In this document: piece by piece, positions 21,923 to 32,602 of the stretch
How positions within the stretch are numbered: position 1 is the stretch's first letter
How the letters are laid out: each line of letters opens with the position of its first letter
From: Flectonema sp. DT1601
Lineage: Eukaryota > Euglenozoa > Diplonemea > Diplonemida > Diplonemidae
Direction: 5' to 3'
Assembly (NCBI GenBank): GCA_964019425.1
Contig: OZ025807.1
Location: forward strand, 926,823-990,822
Length of the DNA stretch: 64,000 bases
The notes under the pieces: generated by a model
What the model was told of the DNA's origin: nothing
The model's input: only the letters and a program-made list of their open reading frames with translations
Database searches by the model: none
Made by a program: the position numbers and the translations under genes

Positions 21923-23086
21923 ATGATCCACGCTCCAAAGTTTGGAGGTATTTACCTGTTGGGAGATGAGGAGAAGGATATTGAACTGTTGAGTCATTTA
22001 ATGCAAGAAGTTGATTTAATGATTCAACTCCGTTCAGAAGGAGGTGAACTCGAGGTTATGGAACTTGATAAATGTATCGAATGGAAATTAGTAGCTCTCC
22101 TTCAAAGATGTTATGCGATGCTTTCTGAATACGACAGTCAGAAAACAGCTTTAGCGATTAACCCAATCGTCGAGGCCAAATCGAAAAGTGACGCGTACTC
22201 CAACTGCAGTGCCGTATCAAAAGATGTAATGGACAAACTAATTCGTCGTGACGCCGTAAAATTAAGACGCCGTGCGGATGGAGTACTACGCGGACAGGCT
22301 GCACCAGCAGCAGAAGAGCCAAAAGCCACCCCACAAGAGAAGAAGGCACCAGAAACAGCGATGCCTCCTCCTGCGAAGATGCTGTCAGAGTCGGAGGTGA
22401 TCTCAAAACTCGCAGAGTTTTACTCAAAAGTGAATCCTAACTTTCAGCTTCCTAAGATTAAAAAGATTTGGAGCGACAACAAACACGACCCGCAAGACAT
22501 GTACTCTCGCATGGTCTCAAAATATGGAGAAAAGGACACGGCATGTGTTTCCTTCTTGGCGAAGCATCCAAAAACAGAAACAATGAGCAAGGAATCAGTG
22601 AAGAAACCAGCAAAGACTGCAAGCGCAGCCGCAGCAACACCAAGAAAGGGACCAGGTGTTGTTGGAGGAATATTAGGAGTTATCGCATCCCCAGTTGCTC
22701 GTCTCTTCGGAGGGGAGCAAGAAGAAGAACTACCGCAGGCGATATTGCCATCTGGTAACGACGCACGATGGGATGAAGCAGAAGGTCGATGGATCTTTCC
22801 AGATGACGAAGAGGGTGAAGCTGAACGCCAGGCTATCGCTGATGCTTGCAAAGGACCTCCTCCACCTCCACCATCCGGAGGTACTGGACCTCCAGCTGGT
22901 GGAAGCTGCGCTCAATACGTTGATCCATTTAATAGTGCGGGAAGTACTACTGCTGCCCCAATGGCTCTACCTGTTGCTCCTCCAATGCCTCCAATGCCTG
23001 GGATGATGTCAGCTCTCAATGATGAGAATGGTGATGATAATGAAGACTCTCATCCTTCACCAGACAGTGAGGATGTTGTCCAGTAG
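21923..23086 (+). CDS. Unknown Pro/Ala-rich protein with a short KYG motif domain
   Basis: The product has 387 residues. The N-terminal 90 residues are helical (DIELLSHLMQEVDLMIQL). A middle segment at about 155-205 (VISKLAEFYSKVNPNF, LPKIKKIWSD, MYSRMVSKYGEKD) resembles a short helical motif common in protist proteins that ends in KYG. The C-terminal half is low-complexity: Ala/Pro-rich, a RWDEAEGRWIFPDDEEG motif, a PPPPPP run and an acidic end. The RWDE-x-x-GRW-x-FP motif is reminiscent of C-terminal segments of coat or scaffold proteins, but I cannot assign a family. It is probably cytosolic; there is no signal peptide. The codons are somewhat richer in G and C than in the neighbours. Confidence 0.65.
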   Translation: MIHAPKFGGIYLLGDEEKDIELLSHLMQEVDLMIQLRSEGGELEVMELDKCIEWKLVALLQRCYAMLSEYDSQKTALAINPIVEAKSKSDAYSNCSAVSKDVMDKLIRRDAVKLRRRADGVLRGQAAPAAEEPKATPQEKKAPETAMPPPAKMLSESEVISKLAEFYSKVNPNFQLPKIKKIWSDNKHDPQDMYSRMVSKYGEKDTACVSFLAKHPKTETMSKESVKKPAKTASAAAATPRKGPGVVGGILGVIASPVARLFGGEQEEELPQAILPSGNDARWDEAEGRWIFPDDEEGEAERQAIADACKGPPPPPPSGGTGPPAGGSCAQYVDPFNSAGSTTAAPMALPVAPPMPPMPGMMSALNDENGDDNEDSHPSPDSEDVVQ

Positions 23087-23506
23087 AAGTAACAACACTC
23101 TGGTGAAACTATTCTAATGCGAGTCATGTCCACAGCACAGCTAACTACCTGACTTTGTAGTGCCGCAACTGAAGCAACTCTGCCCTTTAGATGAGAGCTG
23201 TAGTTGGCTCAGCGCTATTCACTCACTTCGATATCCGTTTTATCCGTTGCTGTCCTTTCAAAAAAAAAGAACGAAAAAGTTTAGAAAAAAAGAAAAGTTT
23301 GAAGGAGATTAATGAAAAGAGTGTTTTCTGAATCCCGAAAATAGTTTCTCGGAAGGCTGTTGTACTTTATGTTTTTATTCTTTCTGGCAGGGATCTTGTG
23401 TGTCCGTGTGAGTAGAGTTTGTTTCATATTGCTTTCATAAAGTAGTTTGTAGGCTGCTGTTGTTGACTTTAAAAACCTATCGTAAAGGCACTCGAGAAAA
23501 AAAAAT
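23087..23506 (+). other. Intergenic spacer
   Basis: A 420-base spacer without coding signal. It contains A-runs around 23262-23300 and a candidate acceptor CTTTCATAAAG followed by TTTGTAG near 23435-23452. Confidence 0.6.
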
Positions 23507-24630
23507 ATGCAGCCCGCAGTGCCAGGTGTCGCACCACCACAAGAAGTGGCACTGGTTGATATAAAGCCTGAGTCTGCGAAAGAAAAAGTTGAAAAGTTTT
23601 ATGAGGGAGTTGGACTCACTAGGGAAGATGCACCAGAGGCTGTGATACGTCCATTAAGCGCTGCTGAAGTGACATGTGATAGCAGTGGTGCTGAAGAGTT
23701 AGCACGTGCTGGAGAATGGAAAGAACTGCTAACGTTGGCTCAGACTTCAGAATTCAAACAATACACTCGATGTAACAGTCAGGAAAAGGTTCGCAGAATT
23801 CACATTCACATTCTAGCCCTCCTCCATGTTGGAGAAAGATCTCAAACTTGTAACCTGTTAGACAAGTTAGCAGGTGAAGTGATTCCATTCTCATTATCTC
23901 TACTAAGAGCTGAACTGATGTCTGAGAGTCAACGATACGGTAAAGTAGGTTCTCAAAGAGCTTTATACGCTTTACTAGCTGAAAATATGAATGGTGTCGA
24001 CCCCAAAACTGACAACAGAAGACTAGCAATCACTAATTCACTAATTCAAAGTCACGTGTCGCAGGAACAGATCGGATGCGCTCTGAAACTGTTGAGTTTA
24101 GAGTGCAAGAAATACCCAACTTGTGTAGCCAGACATCATCGGTATGTTTGTCTATTAATGCAATACGGACACATTGATACTGCACCAGGTGTGTTGGAAG
24201 TGATGAGAGGATTTCCTGACTCGCCAGCTAAGGTGAAATCTATAAATTCACTCTCCGCCCTTCTCCATGTTTGCGACGGCAACTACGAGTCCGCCTCAGA
24301 AGTGTTTTCCCAAAATGAGGAATCTGACATAGCTAGCATGAGCAATAAAGCAGTCTGTGCTGTCTACACTGAGAAGCTTCCACAGGCTGTAACTATTCTA
24401 GAGTCGAGTGTTGCTAAGAATCCTACAAAACTTTCTCAGGCAGCATACGGAAACCTCCGATCATTATACGATATGTTGATGGTATGTTTATTGATTACTA
24501 TTTCTTTAGATCACCTCTACTTTTTATCAAAATAAAAATAAAACAGCCGACTAATACCGCGACTGAGAAGCGCAATGCTCTTGATGCTGTAGCAGAAGTC
24601 TATCGAGGTGCTGATACCTTATCAAAGTAG
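23507..24630 (+). CDS. TRAPPC12: TRAPPC12-like TPR protein (2 exons)
   Basis: Exons 23507-24481 and 24547-24630 join in phase 0 across a 65-base GTATGT...AAACAG intron, giving 352 residues. The helical TPR repeats and especially the end (SNKAVCAVYTEKLPQAVTIL, then NPTKLSQAAYGNLRSLYDM and TEKRNALDAVAEVYRGAD) follow the C-terminal region of TRAPPC12 as I recall it (NNAAVCLLYLGKLKDSL...FNLTTMYELES). TRAPPC12 is a subunit of the TRAPPIII tethering complex that activates Rab GTPases in membrane traffic. The protein is shorter than the human one, lacking a long N-terminal extension, as in many protist forms. The second exon adds the last conserved helix. A more distant TPR protein is the alternative. 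Confidence 0.75.
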
Positions 24631-24834
24631 AACTTACTGCAATGTACACATATTCATTGATAAGCAGGTCGCTTGTCAAGTTTAGTTTAGTTTGTTGATG
24701 ACTTTACATTTCAACCGAATAATTTAGAAGTCTTCACAGCTGCTGGAAAAAGAACGCATTGAATTCTCGTCTCAATTTTGTTGCTTACATTTTAGTTGAA
24801 AAATATTGGTTTTTTTCATTTGTTGTTAACTTAC

Positions 24835-24847
24835 TTGCGTACTTCAG
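24835..24847 (+). promoter_or_regulatory. Candidate splice acceptor before the BLUF gene
   Basis: TTGCGTACTTCAG ends at 24847 after a T-rich stretch, 13 bases upstream of ATG 24861. It argues for the start at 24861, because the Met codon further upstream would then be removed from the mRNA. Confidence 0.5.
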
Positions 24848-24860
24848 TCTGTTGTTCAAA

Positions 24861-26297
24861 ATGTATCGACGAATTGCTTACCTTTCAGAGTGGGTTGGCG
24901 ATACTAGCGATGAATCACTTGCGGTATTGGGATACTCGTCAAACTCAAGAAATAGTAAAAAGGGTATTGGTAGCATCTTACACTACAACAAGAGTCATGT
25001 ATTGCAAGTGATTGAAGGAAGTGAAAGCATTGTGAGAGAGTTGATGGAAAAGATCACACGAGACAAGAGACACACAAAAATAGTAGTACTTCTTGACGCA
25101 CAGCTACAAGAGAAGACAATCCTACCAGCCATGGCTGTTAGAAAACCTGATGAGTGCGCTGCTACCTCTGACTGTCTGAATGTCATAAGTAATCGAGTCA
25201 CAGCTATTCAAGAGCATTTGTTAGAATTAAATAAACCGGAAAGAATTCGTAAAAGTGGACCTCACTGTAGAGTTTTAATACAACTTACATCATACGATCT
25301 AATTGATCAGAATCATTGTGTATCATCTGAGATTATTGAGTTGGTATTTAATGTTCTTTGGAAGATTTCTCGACACGTTTCTCAGAGACCAGAATATTCA
25401 AATTTTGTATTCAATCGTCCAACTGGAACAAGGCTTAACATCACAGCACCGGTTGAAGATACTCAATTGTCGTTATTCTTTTGTCAGCAGGTAAATTCAT
25501 TGACTTACAGACTGTTAAGAACTAATGAAGAATTAGATATTCCGCGTTCTCTTCTTCAGTTTGTTTCTGAACACGGGAGACATAAATTCTTTTATGTAGT
25601 TCCTGTCTTTTCAATAAGTTGTGGAGTTGTGTCACAGACTAGCGGTAGCGCAACTCGTGGTGGTTTCTTATCAAAGATGCCTCTTTCAATTAGTCATGTG
25701 TTTAGTGATAATGGAAATCAACTTCATTTCGCAACACCAGAAAGACCAATTTTAATATCAAAAGAAGTTTATGAAAGGTCTTCAAGAACACGACAAGATT
25801 ATCAACTACTTGATTGCGTTGATTTTATCTCGTATTCGGTGTCGCCGAGGGATTCCCTGTCGACAGTTCCTCTAATGTCTCGTGGTGAATGGAAAGGTAT
25901 TCGTGAAAAGTTAATTAAAACATTTCCTGGTTCTGTTAAAACAGATTCATACAACTATTCCACCATTGACGAAATATCACTGAAATCACATTGTAAAGAA
26001 CTGCTTGAAGCACAAGCAGGATACATGTCTGAAACACCCTCCTACCTGAAACATGAACACTATCCTGTCTCTGATCCAGATCTCCGCTCTCTCTTTAAAT
26101 CACTTGATATTGAACGATGTGGATATCTTAGTAAAGAAGATCTACGTGAGTATTGTTATGCTCAAGATACTATTGGATTGGATCAGTTTAAAGAAAAACA
26201 GATTGAAACAGCACTCTCTGAATGTCATTTATTAGGACCGAAATTAGTCAGCTACGAAGAGTTCTGTACCATCGTTTTGAAATTCGCACAGCGTTGA
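24861..26297 (+). CDS. BLUF-domain blue-light photoreceptor with C-terminal EF-hand
   Basis: The product has 478 residues. Residues 1-95 are a BLUF (FAD-binding blue-light sensor) domain: YRRIAYLSEW, SRNSKKGIGSILHYNKSHVL then QVIEG, KITRDKRHTKIVVL. The photocycle residues Tyr7, Asn31 and Gln49 are present with the same spacing (24 and 18) as Tyr21, Asn45 and Gln63 of AppA; Met91 is near the place of the conserved Met, and the semi-conserved Trp is replaced (Pro89). Residues about 130-390 form a domain I do not recognise. Residues about 405-478 contain a degenerate EF-hand (SLDIERCGYLSKEDLREY) and a second weaker one. There is no cyclase domain, unlike the euglenid photoactivated cyclases. The start at 24861 is preferred over an upstream in-frame Met because the intervening codons are UTR-like and the BLUF fold starts here. 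Confidence 0.88.
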   Translation: MYRRIAYLSEWVGDTSDESLAVLGYSSNSRNSKKGIGSILHYNKSHVLQVIEGSESIVRELMEKITRDKRHTKIVVLLDAQLQEKTILPAMAVRKPDECAATSDCLNVISNRVTAIQEHLLELNKPERIRKSGPHCRVLIQLTSYDLIDQNHCVSSEIIELVFNVLWKISRHVSQRPEYSNFVFNRPTGTRLNITAPVEDTQLSLFFCQQVNSLTYRLLRTNEELDIPRSLLQFVSEHGRHKFFYVVPVFSISCGVVSQTSGSATRGGFLSKMPLSISHVFSDNGNQLHFATPERPILISKEVYERSSRTRQDYQLLDCVDFISYSVSPRDSLSTVPLMSRGEWKGIREKLIKTFPGSVKTDSYNYSTIDEISLKSHCKELLEAQAGYMSETPSYLKHEHYPVSDPDLRSLFKSLDIERCGYLSKEDLREYCYAQDTIGLDQFKEKQIETALSECHLLGPKLVSYEEFCTIVLKFAQR

Positions 26298-26543
26298 ATT
26301 TCTACCTGTTGAAGGAAGTCTATCTAAGATTAACATTTACCCAGTGCTTTACAGCACTTCAGATTGTTGTTATATTACATTACTTTTTTTAATGCGTTAC
26401 ATTATTCCTTACTTACAATACTTAAGGAGCCCTTACACGATATGAACAGCATCTGTGTTGGATGAAATGCCCCAAAAACTATTAATAACAACAACTCAAA
26501 ACCATTCATTATAATATTAAGCCGGGGACAGGGCAGCATAAAT

Positions 26544-29500
26544 ATGTCTGACGGTGATGAAGAACGAGAGATGGAGAGAATGGATGATGATGCGAATGCT
26601 TTGACTGGTCAAGAAAGTCCGAAAAGCTCTGATGGACAACGAAGTCCAAGAAGTCCGCGGGGTAAAAAACAACGAAGAAGTATGGTTCCTGGTAAGGAAA
26701 AAGCAGCTCAAGCAGCGATGATGATTGGGAGTGGAGATCAAGGTGAGGATACTAATTTGGAAGTACACGCAGAGAAGATGTTGAAGTCAAACTTTCAAGT
26801 AAACGATGATGATGACTGGTCTCCATTAGAATCTTGGAAACCTGGTGACTACGCATTCGTATCAACTGATCAACAACTTGTAATAGATGCATTCATATCA
26901 TCGGAAATTGAATTCGAAGAAGAAGTAATTATTTCTCTCTTGGGTGAAATCGGAAGGGTTGGTCAAGTCATATCAGAATCTCAGTTGGAATTAACTTTTA
27001 ACCAAACTACAAACATATTCCCAATATCAACATTAAAGAAAACACTTCTGGTTCCTTTAATAATTCAGCAACACGACACTGCTGAATCACTTGGACTAAG
27101 TGCGAGGGAAACAACACATGGAGGAATACAAATATTGGGTGCTGAGGAAGGTTCAATCGCATGGAAAGCCGGTCTCGGAGGATTCTACGGCTGGTGGTTA
27201 ACTCACGTTGGTAAGAAACGAGTTACTGCAATCAGTGATATTGATAATGTTGAAGGAGAAGATATTCGACTTGAAAAACGAGTCACACTTCCTTTCATAT
27301 TCGCTCTCAGTAACTTGGAAGAAAAGGTTGAGGGTGCGGTACTCTCATCTGATCTCAGGGTGTATGTTGCTTTTGTTGCGATGTTTATCGCGTTTTTTAT
27401 CGTAGATAGAAATGTTGAGTCAGCATTCTACATAACACAAAATATGAGAGGTGCCGTACTTGGAAACGAAATACCGGTGCTTTACGACGACGACACTGGC
27501 ATCGGCTGCACCGATGGCCATTCATTGCAACCCGTCAGATGGGAAAAGACATACACCGACCTCGCTAATGTTGGAGATTGGAATGCTTGGATTGTACACA
27601 TGGCACTACCAACTATTTGGCATATATCTCAATTTGGTAGGTCAGTTAGCTCAAACATACTCTTGGGTGGCGTTCGATTTCGTACTTTACGAGTCCGAAA
27701 CGACTCATGTACCGTAAACCACGACATTATTCCAAACATTCCTGAACTTCAAAAGGAACAAGCCTGCTATGCTGGGTACTCATCTGGAACTGAGTCAAAG
27801 GGTCTTCCTGGACAGGAATCTGCAGAATTTTTAAGTAATTTTAATCCACTGCCTTGGGACCCAGTTTATGGCTATTCAGAAATACCATGGGATCCAGTTA
27901 ATATTCCTTCTTACAGATCATGTTCTGATTCGGTACCTGAAACTAGTTGGTCTCCTCCGTTAACGTCTGGTCAGATAACTTTTTATCATTGCGGAGGATA
28001 TCTATTTGAAATTCCTTTCATGATTAACGGTACATGGAATAGTGGTGAGAATGCTACCAATTCTTATAAAAAGCGAGCGTGTCAAGGATTCGTAGATGAT
28101 GTTGCAACTAGACTAGTGGCAATGGAGTTATACGAGTACAGTCCGACATTTGATACTTTTTTAAGTGCGAGGATATTCTTTGAAGTAGCAGCAGGTGGTG
28201 CTTGGATTCCAACTGACCAACTTCGAACATTCACATTATGGACTGAAGCTAGAGTAGGTCAAACAGCATTAGATATTGTTTTCTTTATGTTCATCTTATA
28301 CTATATTGGGGACTTCGTAGCAGACGCTCGTAGACAGTCTCGTCGTAATCGACCTCTTCTCCGCCATTTCTTAAACCCATGGACTATATTAGAGTTTCTC
28401 AATATGATTCTTTTCTTGGTCTCATTTGGTTTTCGATTTGCTTGGTATGCTCGCAGTGGGGAGGCTGATATTAAAATTGATCATCTGGCAAAGAGTGGTC
28501 GCTACCCGGGTATTCTTGATCAAATTGAATGGTTGTACATGATTCAAGTTTATATTAACAGTTGTAGTATGTTATTATTATTTAAAAAATTGATAAAAAC
28601 GAGGAGTAAACAACAACAACCATAAAAACAGACGTCGTCCTAACTTTTCTAAAATTATTGAAATTCCTTCGTCTGAACAAAAGAATGAATATTCTAACTG
28701 CAACACTGTCTGATGTATGTTTCTCTCTCTCTCATTTTTTTTTTTTGTAAGAACGAATAAGAATGTTTGGCAGCACACGTAAACCTCCTTTAGCTTTATC
28801 AGTTAAAGTCGGTCTGTTTCGTGACACAAATAAAACATCACAGTGTTATATTACTATTTTCTGTATAGTTTAAGATAAAGCCAATTCTTTTTCTTTAGTT
28901 TAAAATAATAATAAGAATCAACACACACAACACAGTGCCAAGATTCAATCATAGGAGTGTTGTTAATTTTTATTTTGGTAGTACTCGCGTTCGCAGTGAC
29001 AGGCAACACCCTTTTCGGTACTCAAATGTATGAATACAGAACACTATCAGCATCGTTCTCGACACTCATGAGGTATGTATTTATTCACGTGATAGTAATT
29101 ATAGGTAAGTCGAATTCTTGTTCTGACCTGCCTCTGGTTTGTGTTGGATAGCTGCTGCACTTCTTTTTGAAATGTACGCATTGAGTTCATCGTTCCTCCT
29201 GCGATGACTCTTCTTAGTAAACCGTCGCGTCGCGTCGTTTTTGATGTTGAAGTAAATAAGTACTAAAATATTACCCAAAGTTGCTGCTTCCACAGGTGAT
29301 GAGGCAGGAGTCGTGATCCCTTTTTCACATAAACTTGTTAGTAAAGTGGTGTAAATACTAAAAAAAGAAAAACACCAACAGAATGCTTATGGGGGAATTC
29401 GACTACGAAGCGATGAAACGTGAAAACCGAGTCTTAGCTGGAATGTTCTTTTGGGGATTTATTATCCTTGGACTGTTCATCTTATTAAACTTCCTTATCG

Positions 29501-30072
29501 GTGTTATTAGTGAATCTTTTGGTAACGTATCCGGCAGAACTGTACCTGAACCACTTGATAGGTTACTTGACAAGGCACAAGAAGATTTTAAGGTTCTCTT
29601 TAAACTTGACGTGATGAGGAAATGGTTTTTAATGAGAGTTGTTCGTTGTACGACAAGAGAATCACTACTAGAAAGATGTATTGACGTTGTTCAGCTTTGG
29701 AGAGATGAAAATTATGTTCAAGAAGAAGGAGAAGATGGAGAAATGTACTACAAAGAAGGTGAAGAACCAGAAGATCAAACAATAACCAGGCATGAATTTC
29801 TTGGTGCAATCAGTACCGTAAATGACGGTCAGATTCTTGAAGATCTCGGTGTTGACTACGCAAGATATATTTGGAATCATCTGGTTTATGAATTTCATCG
29901 TTCTCAAGAAGCGGAACAGCTTCAGGGTGCTATGAGAAGACAAGCTGCATTTGAGAGAGGTTGCAAAACTGCTCTCGCAGATAAAATTAAAATAGTCGAT
30001 CAGTTTAGTCAACGAATGGATAATTTGAACTCTGTACTCGACCATATGAAATCCGTTCTAGACCGCGTGTAG
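26544..30072 (+). CDS. Polycystin-2-type (TRPP) channel with N-terminal PDZ-like domain (4 exons)
   Basis: Exons 26544-28566, 28632-28714, 28936-29072 and 29382-30072 give 977 residues; donors are all GTATGT. After a basic and acidic N-terminus, residues about 182-245 look like a PDZ domain (GGIQILGAEEGSIAWKAGLG, then WLTHVGKKRV). A first membrane helix (VYVAFVAMFIAFFIVD) is followed by the large extracytosolic polycystin domain with its signature GGVRFRTLRVRNDSC. Then come helices S2-S6: ALDIVFFMFILYYIGDFV, ILEFLNMILFLVSFGFRF, the S4 segment LKLLKFLRLNKRMN, VLLIFILVVLAFAVTG and the pore MLMGEF (LGD in human PKD2) followed by LFILLNFLIGVI. The acidic C-terminus ends in a coiled coil. It is a cation channel, often ciliary. 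Exons 2-4 are needed for S4 to S6. Confidence 0.92.
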
Positions 30073-30377
30073 TTCATATTAGCGAAGCACTATTAGCCTC
30101 TTATACAATTCGAAAAACACAATTAAAAAGAAATTTGCAATCAGATTTTTCCTGCTACAAGTGTTATATTTTGTATTCTGCTTGTGTACTGAACCCAGTC
30201 ACCCCCAACGGAAGAGAAAGAAAGGAATAATCCTACAAAAATATTTTCATATTTTCGTCAAAATTAAAAAAACTTCCCCGTAAAATGAAGTAACGTAATA
30301 TATGCTATTCAGGTATTAAACAAATATCATACTTCACACAGCTGGTAATTATTTACTTTAGTACAGTAAATGAAATA
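30073..30377 (+). other. Intergenic spacer with mini-ORF
   Basis: A 305-base spacer with no coding signal other than ATGAAATAA at 30370-30378, whose stop overlaps the next start codon (TAATG). Confidence 0.6.
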
Positions 30378-32314
30378 ATGTTTTCACCTTGTTTGTGGAG
30401 AAACGTTGCGGATGAAATGTCTCCGAGAAAAAAAGTTATAAAAGTATCTACCTGCAGTTGGGAACGAATCGCTTCTGATGATATTTGGAGAGAACGAATG
30501 GCGGAGGAACTTCAAAATCGAATCAGCACTCTTGGGGATAATCGAAAACGATATTCAAGAATCTGTAGACATACTCACGAATACAATAATTGGGGACAAC
30601 ACCTCTTCTCTAGATTCTGTAACGTACGTTTTGGATTATATAAAGTAAAAGCTTCAGAGACAAACGACCCTTTTGATAAACATCTCGTCTCCTCATTCTC
30701 TCACGACTTCTACCGACAAGGTCTCAGTAAAAACGTTGCTGACGTGCCAGCGCGACAATACTTTCGAGTTCTTTACTCTTCTGTTTGTCAAATAACTCAA
30801 CCTGAATGTCTAAAACAGATGACTGTTTCTTCACTTGCTAGGTTCTTAGTCAGTTTGTACCTCACATTCTTTATACCTTGCGCGATATTACCAAAAGGGA
30901 AATCTTTAATAAAAGTTTGTCTTGAGGATGCGACTGCGATTGCAATCACTGGTGCTCCTGGTTTAAGGAGGATGAGAGTCCTCGATGACTTTAAACACCA
31001 TCATCCTTCAAGGTTTGTATTTATCTTCTTTGATGTGAACTACTACTACGATAACTAAAAAACTAAAACTAAAACAGATATTCCTGTTCCCTTCCAGTAG
31101 GAGAAGCTGCATTTATACAAGCCATGATGCTTTGGACTGCTATTGTGTTAGAGGGTTGCAGAGATCCAATTGCAGTCACAGAGTTTGCTAATTATATCTC
31201 AACTAACGTACTTCCGACAGTGTCACGAGAAGATACAGTTGGGGACTTATTCCCATCGCAGACTGAAACAAAAACTCTGAAAAATTGCAAGACCGCAATC
31301 TACAACAATACCTTTAGTGTTTCAGGCAAAAGTACAACTCCGTATTATCGAGTGGTTTTGGAACCTGAGACAGATGTTTTAAGGGCAGTGGCTGAACATA
31401 CAATTGTACTTCAAAATAAACGAAAAGTGAGTCCTTTCTTACTAAACGATTGGACCTTTATGAGCATTGATATGAAACCTGACTCTGACATACTAAATAA
31501 TGTTTTTAAAAAACCCGACAACTCTGGTAAACAACGATCACGACAACCAACAATACCATCTTTACAACCCTCAAGGAGATCGAAACCTTTTGATGTTGTT
31601 TTGCCTACAACAAGAACGAGAAGCACTTCGCCACTGCAGCAATTTGTTTTAAAAAAAAAACTTCCTTCAATGACATACAAGGCGGCAGCTATTACGGCTG
31701 CATTGGTTAACTGCGTAATACAGGTAATTATTATTACTGACTCTGAACAGAGAGTAGCTGGTTGGTTATTTTCTGATTGGCCTGACCCAACAACCAATCC
31801 TTTGGCAGCTGCTATTTGTAGAAATGTTTCGATTTCCGACCTCTCAGTCATCAGATATTCATTTCGCGATCAGTCTTGTGCTGCTGCTGCTGTTGCATCT
31901 CTGGCTGTTGTGGCGCTTATTCCACCTCTTCCATTTCCAGCTCCTCCGTTGTCCTATCGGAGGGTATCATCACGACAGCCGAGGTAGTTATTTCAATTCT
32001 CGGTTGTGAAAGCTTCTTGTTTTTAACGACATTTACACGCATTGCAAGTGAGTTGCATTTTCTTAAATTTCTTTTATCGAATTCGCTTCAAATAAGTTTA
32101 CCATTCGTGTTATTATAAATTTAACAATTCATACCCTCACAGGAACTGCGACAACATGTTAAGCGACATCGCTGAGGCTTTGGAACGAGATGGGTGGACG
32201 ATGGAGAAGATTAAAAGATGTGACTTCTGTCTCATGTCACAGCTGTTGATTGGACTTGTAGTTATTTCAGCATCTCTGTATATGTTTACAACATCTTTAA
32301 GAATGATGACTTGA
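30378..32314 (+). CDS. Unknown membrane protein (3 exons, 3' end uncertain)
   Basis: Exons 30378-31012 and 31078-31983 join in phase 2 across a 65-base GTTTGT...AAACAG intron. A third exon, 32143-32314, is proposed because it encodes a good helix (LLIGLVVISASLYMFTTSL) and joins in frame, giving 570 residues in all; however, its donor GTAGTT at 31984 is unusual. If the intron is not used, the protein ends at TAG 31985-31987. A better donor, GTGAGT at 32048, exists only in another frame, where a second hydrophobic helix is readable (VVISILGCESFLFLTTF), so part of the 3' structure may be missed. Membrane helices are likely at RFLVSLYLTFFIPCAIL and in the Ala-rich segment near the end of exon 2. 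I do not recognise a family. Confidence 0.5.
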
Positions 32315-32602
32315 TGTTGTTATTGAATTGGATTAGATTGGTTAGCCTATCCTCGTTGACGACTTTCAACTGTTAGACATGAGTCAGTATCTTCTATCGT
32401 ATTATTTTAGTTTGTTGGTTAGTCGGAAGTCACGTTGTGCAGTCAACACTTCTTCTCAACAGTACAAAATTTAAAACATTTCATAAGGATTGTTAGTAAA
32501 CGTACTCAGTCGTACTCAGTAGTCTTGTTATCAATTGGAGGGGTTGTTTGATATTTCTATTTCATTCAAAAGGGATTCTTTTCTTTCAACCTAAAGTTCA
32601 AA

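Noticed and set aside
22158-22915. Several overlapping frames on both strands in the Pro/Ala-rich gene
   Set aside because: They arise from G/C-biased low-complexity coding sequence; the + strand frame from 21923 is the longest and covers them.
31722-31748. A 27-base GTAATT...AACAG intron in the orphan membrane gene
   Set aside because: Far shorter than any other intron here and a multiple of three without a stop, so reading through is simpler.
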